Positions 1 to 6,040 are shown, counted from the first letter of the stretch. The stretch: 33,119 bases of DNA from Micromonospora foliorum (GCF_022229015.1 NZ_JAKKFF010000004.1:1-33119); one strand, 5' to 3'. The notes: generated from the letters alone by a model not told the origin. A program made the numbers and translations.

Positions 1-1
1 C

Positions 2-364
2 CGGCACGGGCAGCAGGCGGAGCTGCTGGCCCAGCGGCCGGCGCTGCTGCCGACGTGGTCGCCGCTGGCCCGGGCGGTCGCCGTCTACGCCGGTTGCGGG
101 GCCGCCGCCGGGGTGCTCGTGCTGATGCTGGTGCTCGCCTCCGGGGTCGGCCTCGTCGACGGGTTCACCCTCGGCGCGTGGATCTGCGCGGGGCTGCCGG
201 CCGTGGCGTTCTTCGGCGGATACCTGGTGCTGGGTCGGTGGGGGCGGCCCGCCATGGTCGCCGGCACCCCGCCGCGGTACCTACCGCTCGGGTTCCTGAT
301 CTGCTTCCTGCTGGTGCCGATGGCCTACTGCGCGTACCTGCTGCTGGTGCGCGGTTTGCGCTGA
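2..364 (+). CDS. C-terminal part of an unidentified membrane protein (partial)
   Basis: The frame is open from the window edge for 120 codons and stops at 362-364, so the N-terminus is outside the window. The visible part has three strongly hydrophobic stretches: around residues 23-50 (rich in Val, Ala and Leu), around 58-78, and near the C-terminus around 98-117. They are separated by short Arg- and Pro-containing loops, and the protein ends in a short Arg-Gly-Leu-Arg tail. This is the pattern of a polytopic inner-membrane protein. No catalytic or family motif is recognisable, so no function is assigned. Codon third positions are almost all G or C, as expected for a real gene in this genome. 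Confidence 0.7.
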   Translation, partial: RHGQQAELLAQRPALLPTWSPLARAVAVYAGCGAAAGVLVLMLVLASGVGLVDGFTLGAWICAGLPAVAFFGGYLVLGRWGRPAMVAGTPPRYLPLGFLICFLLVPMAYCAYLLLVRGLR

Positions 365-397
365 CACTGGCTCGGCTCCGGAGGCTTCATTCCGGCG

Positions 398-475
398 TGA
401 TCCACTCGGCTTTCCGGAAATCGGGGTGTCCGGGCCGGTGGGATACCGCGACATCCTGAAACCCGTGTCGATCTT
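398..475. repeat. 78-bp intergenic hairpin repeat, degenerate copy A
   Basis: This copy starts with TGATCCACTCGG and ends with GTGTCGATCTT, and has exactly the same length as copy B at 1424-1501. The hairpin core, with left arm GGAAATCGGGGTGTCC, has mutated on the right side and the stem is imperfect. The rest of the 365-686 gap shows no other structure. I associate this repeat type with Micromonospora intergenic regions, but that is recollection. Confidence 0.75.
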
Positions 476-686
476 CGGCGGCCGGTCGGTTCTGCCGTCT
501 CTGATGAGCGCCCAGCCCGGCCATCCACTGTGTTCGCCTCGGTGCCGTAGTCTCGCGCCCCGAGCGCAGTCGGTGCGCAATCCGCTTGCCGAGGCTCTGG
601 ATGATCACGCCTCGACGTCTCGTGAGCGGCAGGTCGAAAGGTTGGTCAGGAAATTGCAGGGACACACGTCCACCCAGGTTGAGCCG

Positions 687-1337
687 ATGTCGGCAGGGGA
701 CAGGATCGCCGTTCCGCCGGTCACCGCCGATGCTGTCGGAGGAACGGCGACGCCTCGCCCCGAGCAGGAGCCAGGGTTGTCGGTCGTCGCCGCGTCGCAG
801 CAGGCCGGCGCGGGCGCGGTGGTTGCGGGTTTCGGGCTGATCGCCGTCGGCGCTCTCGCCGGCTGGATGATCTGGCGCAGTGGCGCCTCCGCGGCGAAGA
901 TCCAGCCCAAGGACACCACGGGCGTCTTCCTCACCCTGTTGGTCTTCGCCGCGGCGGTCGAGCGGATCCTGGAACCGTTCTCGCGATGGTTGCCGGGACG
1001 CGCCGCCGAGGCCGCGCTGTCCCAGACGGTGACCGACGTGAACAGTCGGGTCAACGGCCCCACCGAGGCCGACCGCGAGGCGGTCACCGCGGCCACCGCC
1101 AAGGTCGCGCGGGCGAAGGCGAACCGCACCATCGTCGCGTGGGGTCTCGCCAGCGGGTTGGCCACCGTGGCGTCCAGCGCCGGCGGGTTCTACGTTCTGC
1201 ACGCGGTCGCCGGTGGCGACTGGAACGGGGTGGCGGTCTGGGTCGATGCCGTCGTGACCGGTGTGATGGTCGGCAGCGGCACCAAGCCGTTGCACGACCT
1301 GATCACCCGCGCGCAGAACGGCCCGCCGTCGCCGTAA
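687..1337 (+). CDS. Unrecognised four-helix membrane protein
   Basis: Encodes about 216 residues from ATG 687. The frame is open further upstream (to 426), but that part overlaps the 78-bp repeat and has poor codon bias, so the internal ATG is preferred; the ribosome site before it (GGTTGAG) is weak. The N-terminal ~30 residues are Pro/Ala/Thr-rich. Four hydrophobic segments lie near residues 36-57, 75-92, 146-165 and 175-193. A charged, Ala-rich helical stretch (about 100-145, with NSRVNGPTEADREAV) sits between the second and third, probably on the cytoplasmic side. No known family is recognised. It sits alone between two copies of a 78-bp hairpin repeat. Confidence 0.6.
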   Translation: MSAGDRIAVPPVTADAVGGTATPRPEQEPGLSVVAASQQAGAGAVVAGFGLIAVGALAGWMIWRSGASAAKIQPKDTTGVFLTLLVFAAAVERILEPFSRWLPGRAAEAALSQTVTDVNSRVNGPTEADREAVTAATAKVARAKANRTIVAWGLASGLATVASSAGGFYVLHAVAGGDWNGVAVWVDAVVTGVMVGSGTKPLHDLITRAQNGPPSP

Positions 1338-1423
1338 CGCGCTGCCTGGCCGTCCGGCGGCCTCCGCCGCCGTCCGGCGCGCCTACCCGGCCTGCCGGGT
1401 CTTTCCCGGCCCGCCGCCGGGCA

Positions 1424-1501
1424 TGATCCACTCGGTTTCACTGAAGTCGGGGTGTCCGTGCCAGCGGGACACCCCGACTTCAGCCATCTCGTGTCGATCT
1501 T
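1424..1501. repeat. 78-bp intergenic hairpin repeat, intact copy B
   Basis: Same ends and length as copy A at 398-475. The core is a perfect 17-bp stem: the left arm CTGAAGTCGGGGTGTCC at 1441-1457 pairs with 1467-1483 around a 9-nt loop. It lies between two convergent genes, so it could end transcription from both sides. There is no U-tract, and the conserved outer flanks suggest a dispersed element rather than an ordinary terminator. Confidence 0.8.
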
Positions 1502-1515
1502 TCGCCGTGTCGCGC

Positions 1516-1980
1516 TCACTGCCGGTCGGTGGCACCTGCCTGATGGGGATCCGCGCCGTGCGTCGAGTCGTCCGCGGCGTCTGCGGCGGCCACCAGGACT
1601 TCGTCGAGTTCGCGGTCGGTGAGACCCTCGTCTTCGAGCAGGCCGAGCAGCAGCACCGTCCGCGCGACGATCGCCGCCGCGCCGTGAGGCACGGGTGGAC
1701 GTTCACCGAGCGCCGCCCACACCAAGGCCTCGGCCAGCACCGGGTCGACGTCGCGCCCGGTCACGTCGTAGCGTTCCCGAGCGGACGCCACGAACCGGAT
1801 CACCGGCGCGCGATCCTGCCCCGCGACGAACCGCCGCCGTACCGCCACCAGCAGCGCACCGGCGAGCAGGTCCGCGTACCGCCGCCAGTCCGACTCGGCA
1901 AACCGGCCCAGCCGGCGTTCGTGGCCGCGCAGCCGCCCGGTCAGCAGGCCGCGTAGCGCCGCCTGCGGGTCGGTCACCAT
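1516..1980 (-). CDS. Unrecognised 154-aa protein, third gene of a coupled operon
   Basis: The start is ATG at 1980, preceded by a strong AGGAGG site with 5-nt spacing. The site lies inside the end of the upstream gene, which it overlaps by 7 bp, so translation is probably coupled. The protein looks mostly alpha-helical: an Arg-rich N-terminal part (RLRGHERRLGRF), a hydrophobic helix around 40-50 (LLAGALLVAVRRRF), another at about 108-122, then a very acidic C-terminal tail (LLEDEGLTDRELDEVLVAA). There is no signal peptide and no clear transmembrane span. No family is recognised. With its two upstream neighbours it forms a unit divergent from a small GntR regulator. Confidence 0.7.
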   Translation of the reverse strand: MVTDPQAALRGLLTGRLRGHERRLGRFAESDWRRYADLLAGALLVAVRRRFVAGQDRAPVIRFVASARERYDVTGRDVDPVLAEALVWAALGERPPVPHGAAAIVARTVLLLGLLEDEGLTDRELDEVLVAAADAADDSTHGADPHQAGATDRQ

Positions 1981-2834
1981 CGTCGCCTCCTGATCATCGT
2001 GAGTGCTCTCCTGTGTGGGTTTTGCCTGGTCAGTCGGTGCCGCCTGGTCACCAGCGCGCTCGCCGCCTGGCATCCGTGTGCGATCACTTCGGCGCTGTCG
2101 GCGTCGCCGGCCCTGTCGTTCTCGTGCTTGGCCTCGCCGTCGTGTTCGGCCTCGCCGTCGTGTTCGGCCTCGCCGTCGTGTTTGGCCTCGCTGTCGTGCT
2201 CGGCATTGCTGTCGTGCTCGGCATTGCTGTCGTGCTCGGCATTGCTGTCGTGCTCGGCATTGCTGTCGTGCTCGGCGTGGTTGTCGTGCTCGGCGTGGTT
2301 GTCCTGACTGGTGGGCCGGGGCGGCGCGGGCGGTGCTGCCGGCTCTCCGGTCAGTCCCGTCAGCGAACGGTCGGTCAGTGCCGCCGGCTCTTCGGTCAGT
2401 GCCGTCACCGAATGCTCGATCCGGCAGCGGCCGATCGCGAGCCGGGCAACGACCAGGTCCAACCGGGTGATCGCCGCCGCGAGGTGCCGGGCCGCGACCA
2501 CGTCCGCCACTTCCCGGGTACGCCGAAGTCGGTCCTCGGTCGCGCTCAACCGCCAGCGGACCCGAGCGGCCAGAATGGCGGCGCGGTCCGCGTCGAACCG
2601 AGCAGCGTGCAGACCGGCGAGCAGGTCCCCGACCGAGCCTCCCGGTGACTCCCGATCGGCGGCCAAGCCGGCGTAGACCAGGCTCAACGCCCGCCAGCAC
2701 TCCGTGACCGCGTCCTGCCAGGGCAGCGGCCGGCCGGGCGGCCCCGCCCCGTGCAACTGCGCACCGGCCCGGTCGGCAGCGGAGATCGTGGCCAGCCAGG
2801 CAGCACGCAGGTCGTCCACGGCATCGGCGCTCAT
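1974..2834 (-). CDS. Unrecognised helical protein with hexapeptide-repeat tail
   Basis: Starts at ATG 2834, which overlaps the stop of the upstream gene in an ATGA arrangement, and encodes 286 residues. Residues 1 to about 170 look like a helical, Ala/Arg/Leu-rich domain containing one Trp-rich patch (AAWLATISAADRAG). It is followed by a low-complexity linker and about ten copies of a six-residue unit of the form D-(N/S/G)-(H/N/E)-A-(E/K)-H. The repeat is very rich in His, Asp and Glu, so it could bind metal or act as a flexible spacer; this is speculation. The tail then turns basic (RRHRLTRQNPHRR). The repeat is encoded by an 18-bp minisatellite, so copy number may vary between strains. No known family. 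Confidence 0.7.
   Translation of the reverse strand: MSADAVDDLRAAWLATISAADRAGAQLHGAGPPGRPLPWQDAVTECWRALSLVYAGLAADRESPGGSVGDLLAGLHAARFDADRAAILAARVRWRLSATEDRLRRTREVADVVAARHLAAAITRLDLVVARLAIGRCRIEHSVTALTEEPAALTDRSLTGLTGEPAAPPAPPRPTSQDNHAEHDNHAEHDSNAEHDSNAEHDSNAEHDSNAEHDSEAKHDGEAEHDGEAEHDGEAKHENDRAGDADSAEVIAHGCQAASALVTRRHRLTRQNPHRRALTMIRRRRW
2121..2304. repeat. 18-bp in-frame minisatellite
   Basis: About ten tandem 18-bp units. Four consecutive units from 2190 to 2261 (GCTGTCGTGCTCGGCATT) are identical, and the flanking units differ by a few substitutions. On the minus strand each unit encodes six residues of the His/Asp/Glu-rich tail of the overlapping gene, so gain or loss of units keeps the frame. 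Confidence 0.9.
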
Positions 2835-3088
2835 TCGCCCGCCTCGGCGCTGGACTTGACCAGCAGGGCGAAGCGCACATCGGTACAGGGGTAGTCGATG
2901 CCGCACTCGCACACCCAGCGACGGACCACGCGGGGCGGATGGGCGAAGAGAACATCATCGGCGTCCTCGACGTCCTGATCGGACACGAGGCGATGGCCTT
3001 GCTCGGCTGGTGCTGGTGCTGGTGCTGGTGCTGGTGCTGGTGCTGGTGCTGGTGGGTCGGTGGGGGATTCGTCGAGTCGATCGGGCAT
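2831..3088 (-). CDS. Unrecognised 85-aa Cys-containing small protein
   Basis: Starts at ATG 3088, about 7 nt after a GGGAG site, and is the first gene of the three-gene minus-strand unit. An acidic N-terminus (residues 1-12) is followed by a Pro-Ala dipeptide run, then a compact C-terminal part with a Cys cluster (CECGIDYPC) flanked by aromatic and basic residues (VVRRWVCECG). Three cysteines in nine residues suggest metal or Fe-S binding, but this is not a pattern I can name. The stop overlaps the start of the next gene by ATGA. No function can be assigned. Confidence 0.65.
   Translation of the reverse strand: MPDRLDESPTDPPAPAPAPAPAPAPAPAEQGHRLVSDQDVEDADDVLFAHPPRVVRRWVCECGIDYPCTDVRFALLVKSSAEAGE
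3006..3053. repeat. Hexanucleotide repeat encoding a Pro-Ala run
   Basis: Eight perfect tandem copies of GCTGGT (plus strand), read on the minus strand as alternating Pro-Ala codons near the N-terminus of the 85-aa gene. Perfect identity suggests recent slippage expansion. Changes of whole units keep the reading frame. Confidence 0.95.
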
Positions 3089-3260
3089 CGGGGGCTCCCG
3101 TCGGGTCGTCTCCTAGCTGCTCGCGGCTCTTGCGTTCGGGGCGGCATGCGGGCACGCCCCGGCACGCCCGGCCGAACGGGGGGACCGACCGACCGGGCGC
3201 TTCCTGCGCGGTGGGAACGAACCAGCTCCGGGTTGCAGACCTGGGAGCCAGCCAAGGGAG

Positions 3261-3317
3261 AGCGTATATAACAGGTAATGCAAGCGCAAGCATCGACTGC
3301 ACATTGCTTGCTATACA
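3261..3317. promoter_or_regulatory. Divergent promoter with candidate GntR operator
   Basis: This stretch is clearly AT-richer than its surroundings and lies between the divergent minus-strand operon (start 3088) and the GntR gene (start 3362). It holds a direct repeat TGCAAGC/GCAAGCA (3279-3292), whose second half forms an inverted repeat with TGCTTGC at 3305-3311. A TATATA at 3265-3270 could serve as -10 leftward and TATACA at 3312-3317 rightward. The -35 elements are not convincing. Autoregulation plus control of the divergent operon is inferred from the layout. Confidence 0.5.
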
Positions 3318-3361
3318 AAGTTCCTCGTGATCGAATGGCAGGGCAGACCTGGGAGACACCA

Positions 3362-3580
3362 ATGCCCGCCAAAGCGAAGTGGGCGCTGATCGCCGACGGC
3401 ATCCGCGCTCAGATCAAGTCCGGCGAACTTGCGCCGGGCGACAAGCTGCCCTCGACCTCCGAGCTGTGCCGTCAGCACGACGTCTCGGCCATCGTCGTTC
3501 GTCAGGCCATCAACGCGCTCAAGATCGAGGGCTTGGTGGAAGGCGTCGGTGGCGTCGGAGTGTTCGTCGCCGAGCGCTGA
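3362..3580 (+). CDS. Single-domain GntR-family regulator
   Basis: Encodes 72 residues from ATG 3362, with GGGAG seven nt upstream; an in-frame ATG at 3335 has no site. The whole protein is a GntR winged helix: IADGIRAQIKSGELAPGDKLPS at the N-terminus, the recognition helix region around VSAIVVRQAINALKIEGLV, and a short wing ending GVGVFVAER. The C-terminal effector domain of normal GntR proteins (usually 230-250 residues) is absent. Small stand-alone GntR domains occur as regulators of mobile elements and accessory loci in actinomycetes. It diverges from the three-gene unknown operon, which it probably controls. An inverted GCAAGCA/TGCTTGC pair lies in its promoter. Confidence 0.85.
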   Translation: MPAKAKWALIADGIRAQIKSGELAPGDKLPSTSELCRQHDVSAIVVRQAINALKIEGLVEGVGGVGVFVAER

Positions 3581-3609
3581 ACTGCCCCAATCTTGTGGCA
3601 TCGCTCTGA

Positions 3610-3654
3610 ATCTTGGACAGTTTCCGTTAGCTCGTAACGGAAACTGTCCAAGAT
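3610..3654. repeat. Perfect 20-bp inverted repeat with 5-nt loop
   Basis: The left arm 3610-3629 (ATCTTGGACAGTTTCCGTTA) pairs perfectly with 3635-3654 around the loop GCTCG. It lies 30 bp after the GntR stop and could terminate that transcript, but there is no U-tract and the arms are unusually AT-rich for this genome. It may instead be a folded-up pair of transposon-like ends or a recombinase site. The rest of the 3581-3846 gap holds a possible -10 (TACGCT, 3784-3789) for the next gene. Confidence 0.85.
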
Positions 3655-3846
3655 CTGGTCGCCGTCCGGGCTCCGTCGAGGTCCCGTCGGCAAATCCGTC
3701 AGACCGGCTCGCTTGCCGCATCCACTACCCACGAGGTGACGCGGGAGCTAGCAGCCGGTCGCGCTGGGTGCGCGGATCTCGTACGCTCCCATGTGGTCTC
3801 TGCCGGTGCGGTGGTGGAGGCGATGGTCGATCACGGGGAGGTGCGC

Positions 3847-4110
3847 GTGAGCGCAGCACAGATCATCGCGAGGTTGGCGGCGGCGTCGCAGAAGCTGGAC
3901 GAGGCGAAGGCCAAGACCGCAGCGGCAGCACAGGACGCGGCCGAGGCGCGAGCACTCGTCGCCGGTGCGCTGGAAGGCGTAGCCGCTGGCCCGCTGGTCG
4001 GCATGATCGATTCATACCGCCAGGCGCTCGCGCAGGCGTCCCAGGGTGGCGACCCCGCCAAGCAGCACGTGCAGGAGACGATCGCCAAGGTCCGAGCGCT
4101 GGGAAACTGA
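3847..4110 (+). CDS. DUF6244-like coiled-coil protein (zero-frame product)
   Basis: Encodes 87 residues from GTG 3847, with GGGGAGG five nt upstream; the frame is open earlier but without a ribosome site. The sequence begins SAAQIIARLAAASQKLDEA and is an Ala-rich heptad-like helix through about residue 45, followed by a second helical part (GPLVGMIDSYRQALAQASQ) and ending with KVRALGN. I recognise it as resembling the small actinobacterial DUF6244 family; that assignment is from memory and no molecular function is known to me. The last sense codons GGA AAC, together with the preceding G, form GGGAAAC, and a stem-loop follows, so a fraction of ribosomes may shift to -1 and make a longer protein. 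Confidence 0.75.
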   Translation: MSAAQIIARLAAASQKLDEAKAKTAAAAQDAAEARALVAGALEGVAAGPLVGMIDSYRQALAQASQGGDPAKQHVQETIAKVRALGN

Positions 4111-4145
4111 CCACGGGTGGTGGCAGCGCAATCCACCAGCCACCC
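4101..4145 (+). promoter_or_regulatory. Candidate programmed -1 ribosomal frameshift site
   Basis: The heptamer G GGA AAC (4101-4107) lies in the zero frame exactly before the TGA at 4108-4110 and fits the X XXY YYZ rule. After a 7-nt spacer (4108-4114), GGGTGG (4115-4120) pairs with CCACCC (4140-4145), and TGG (4121-4123) with CCA (4136-4138) across a one-base bulge, leaving a 12-nt loop. Slippage gives GGG AAA CTG ACC and continues for 120 codons. All three required parts (heptamer, spacer, structure) are present; function is inferred. Confidence 0.65.
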
Positions 4146-4469
4146 GCGGCAGCCGGCCTCACCTTGCGACCCGCAATACCAAGCCAAGCGACAGCCCCTA
4201 CGCCGAGCGTCAGCGGTCTGTCTCCTGCGTTCCGCGATCAGAGTGCTGCCGAGGCGCCGAGTCCAACGCGCAGAGAGCGGGTCAGCCCTGAGGCCTTCGC
4301 TCTTGGCGGTTCTTTTGCTTCAACCGCCTGGGCTACGTTCGTCGAGTTTCTGCCGCTCGCACCCAAAGCCATTGGCGGCGTTCTGATAGCAGGTGCGGCG
4401 ACGGCGGGCGCCTACAAGGCGTGGCAGGCTAAGCATCGACAACAGGGGAGTCCCGATGAAGATCGATGA
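4101..4469 (+). CDS. -1 frame extension of the DUF6244-like gene (transmembrane tail)
   Basis: This open frame has no ATG or GTG anywhere between the DUF6244 stop and its own stop at 4467-4469; the only usual start codon is a TTG at 4164 without a ribosome site. Reached by -1 slippage at 4101-4107, it would give a fusion of about 207 residues: the coiled coil, a Pro/Ala/Thr/Ser-rich linker of about 75 residues, then a hydrophobic segment (FVEFLPLAPKAIGG followed by VLIAGAATAGAY) and a charged end (WQAKHRQQGSPDEDR). The frameshift would thus produce a membrane-anchored form. The end overlaps the next gene by 14 bp. Alternatives are TTG initiation, reinitiation, or a once-intact gene broken by an indel. 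Confidence 0.6.
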   Translation, partial: GKLTTGGGSAIHQPPAAAGLTLRPAIPSQATAPTPSVSGLSPAFRDQSAAEAPSPTRRERVSPEAFALGGSFASTAWATFVEFLPLAPKAIGGVLIAGAATAGAYKAWQAKHRQQGSPDEDR

Positions 4470-4902
4470 CCGCACTGAACAACGCGTCCGAGACACCCTT
4501 CATTGGGTGGTGAAGCGGGACCTGAACAAGTTTGATGCGGCGCTGAAGTCGTTCCCCGACGAGGCGGCGCAGAAGGCAGCTCTTGCGCTGGTGGTTGCTG
4601 TCTCAGGCTTCGTTCTCATCGATCTGCACGGTGCGAGGCCCACACCCCAGCAGGTCGATGTGCTGGCCGAGGAGATCGGCCGGATGGAGACGTGGGCTTC
4701 CGTCAGCGCCGATGAGGCCGCTTCCTTCATGAACGCTGTCGTCACGGGTCGGCCATTGACCGAGCGGTTCACGCCCGGCGACGTTGTCGTCCTGGCTTTC
4801 GTCGTTGCGGGCAGCCTGCTTGCGGCACGGCCAATGCCCGAGGGGGAGTGGTGGTTCAACTACCTGGACAAGGTGGAGGCCGCGATTGAGGCGGCCGGGT
4901 GA
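4456..4902 (+). CDS. Unrecognised 148-aa protein coupled to the DUF6244 locus
   Basis: Starts at ATG 4456, five nt after GGGGAG, and overlaps the end of the frameshift extension by 14 bp, so its translation is probably coupled to ribosomes arriving in the -1 frame. The N-terminal third is charged and helical (DDRTEQRVRDTLHWVVKRDL). Two hydrophobic stretches follow, around 42-58 (AALALVVAVSGFVLIDL) and 112-126 (VVVLAFVVAGSLLAA), which may be buried helices or membrane spans. It ends with an amphipathic helix. No family is recognised. Third-position GC is lower than in the conserved genes on the right, as for the preceding extension, which fits acquired DNA. Confidence 0.75.
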   Translation: MKIDDRTEQRVRDTLHWVVKRDLNKFDAALKSFPDEAAQKAALALVVAVSGFVLIDLHGARPTPQQVDVLAEEIGRMETWASVSADEAASFMNAVVTGRPLTERFTPGDVVVLAFVVAGSLLAARPMPEGEWWFNYLDKVEAAIEAAG

Positions 4903-4938
4903 CGGGCGCGCCTGATCCGGTCACCGGGACGGCGCCAG

Positions 4939-5000
4939 TGATCAGGTGATGAAGAGTAGGTGTCGGAAGCGGCTCTGACCTACTTCTCATCACCTGATCA
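4939..5000. repeat. Long imperfect palindrome between convergent genes
   Basis: The 23-nt arm at 4939-4961 (beginning TGATCAGGTGATGA) matches the reverse complement of 4978-5000 except for two positions, around a 16-nt loop. It lies 36 bp from both convergent gene ends and could be a bidirectional terminator. Its length, its AT-rich arms and the TGATCA at its outer ends are unusual for a simple terminator here. Confidence 0.85.
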
Positions 5001-5035
5001 ACGGGCACTCCCTTGGTGGCGTGCGACGACGGCTC

Positions 5036-5446
5036 TCAGCGGGTGATGCGGAACGTCTGCTCGAAGTTCGGGTAGTCGCAGACGTCCTGGTTGCACAGTT
5101 CGAATCCTCCGCTGATCAGCGCGACACCCTTGTGGAGGACGAGCCCACCACCCTCGACCCAGGCTCTCCCGGGCACGGCTTGCGGCTCGCCGGTGCAGCT
5201 GTTGAGGGGCGCCCAGCCGGACGCGTAGGCGACCCGGTCGCCCGACCGCTGCCGGACGATCAGCTCGGTCGCGCCGGACAGGCCGGCTGGGCAGGTCACG
5301 GTGAGGGTGATGTCCACGGCGACGCCTCGTGCGACCAGGGTCGCGGAGGTGACTTCGACGGTGCTCGCCGCGCTTGCCGGCGTCGGCGCCAGCATGACGG
5401 AAAGCGCAAGCCCGAGCAGTGCGATGGTGGTGATGATGCGGCGCAC
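5036..5446 (-). CDS. Secreted four-cysteine protein of unknown function
   Basis: GTG 5446 is chosen because AAGGAGG lies 6 nt upstream; a longer frame exists but lacks a site. The 136-residue product opens with Arg-Arg, then a hydrophobic core (TTIALLGLALSVMLAP) and a likely signal peptidase I site at ASA-A (about residue 28). The mature ~108 residues look like a beta-rich domain (VEVTSATLVARGVAVDITLTV) with four cysteines (TVTCP, NSCTG, LCNQDVC), enough for two disulfides, consistent with export. No family or catalytic motif is recognised. Confidence 0.75.
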   Translation of the reverse strand: MRRIITTIALLGLALSVMLAPTPASAASTVEVTSATLVARGVAVDITLTVTCPAGLSGATELIVRQRSGDRVAYASGWAPLNSCTGEPQAVPGRAWVEGGGLVLHKGVALISGGFELCNQDVCDYPNFEQTFRITR

Positions 5447-5515
5447 GACGGTCCTCCTTGCCGGAGTGGGGTGCTTACCTGCGGTCACCCTAGCCCTCTC
5501 CAGCACTGGCGGATA

Positions 5516-5971
5516 TCAATCGGCGGCGGGTTCGCGTTCGATGACGACGACCGGGATTTCGCGGTCGGTCTCCTTCTCGTAGCGGGCGTACGTCGGGAAG
5601 ACCTTCGTCATCACCGGCCACAGCCGGACGCGCTCCTCGCCGGTCGCGGTCCGGGCCCGGCCGACGATCCGCTCCGCGCCGACCTGGATCTCCACCGCCG
5701 GGTCGGCGCTGAGGTTCAGGTACCAGGCGGGGTGCTTGGCCGCGCCGCCGTTAGAGGCCACCAGCAGGTAGTTGTCGCCGTCGCGTCCGTACATCAGGGC
5801 CGTGCGGCGCAGCGTGCCCGTTCGGCGTCCGCGGGTGGTCAGCAGCAGCGAGGGTACGCCGTGGAAGGTGCCCCCGTCCGCGCCGTCGGTGCGCACGTAG
5901 CGCTCGATGTGGCTGGCTACCCAGCCGACCGGGCTGTCCTCGACCGTCTCGTGCTGCTCGTGTGTGGTCAC
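5516..5971 (-). CDS. Deazaflavin (F420)-dependent nitroreductase-family protein
   Basis: Encodes about 151 residues from GTG 5971, which follows GAAGG with 7-nt spacing; longer starts at 6013 or 6040 have weaker sites. The sequence carries the split-barrel pattern of the Ddn-like deazaflavin-dependent nitroreductase family: a TTRGRRTGTLRRTALMY segment (cofactor phosphate contact), then NYLLVASNGGAAKHPAWYLNL, and VEIQVGAERIVGRART. These enzymes use reduced F420 to reduce quinones or nitro compounds and are often membrane-associated in actinobacteria. The C-terminus has the usual LWPVMTKVFPTYARYEKETDREIPV segment. The substrate cannot be told from sequence. The upstream SEC-C gene ends about 70 nt before this start, so co-transcription is possible. 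Confidence 0.88.
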   Translation of the reverse strand: MTTHEQHETVEDSPVGWVASHIERYVRTDGADGGTFHGVPSLLLTTRGRRTGTLRRTALMYGRDGDNYLLVASNGGAAKHPAWYLNLSADPAVEIQVGAERIVGRARTATGEERVRLWPVMTKVFPTYARYEKETDREIPVVVIEREPAAD

Positions 5972-6040
5972 GCCATCGCCTTCATCGTCGAGTCGAGCGG
6001 ACGCATCGACCATACGTCGGGGTCGGAGCGCCCGAAACAA

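Noticed and set aside
2121..2304. CRISPR array at the 18-bp repeats
   Set aside because: Units are directly adjacent without spacers and are in frame within a gene; it is a coding minisatellite.
4117..4386. Plus-strand frame starting GTG GTG just after the DUF6244 stop
   Set aside because: Arg/Ser-rich translation typical of a shadow frame; the overlapping -1 frame has better composition, a hydrophobic segment and the overlap with the next gene.
3362..5000. Integrative element with integrase and attachment site
   Set aside because: No integrase, excisionase or replication gene is visible, and no direct repeat with a tRNA end could be found; acquisition is suspected only from composition and palindromes.
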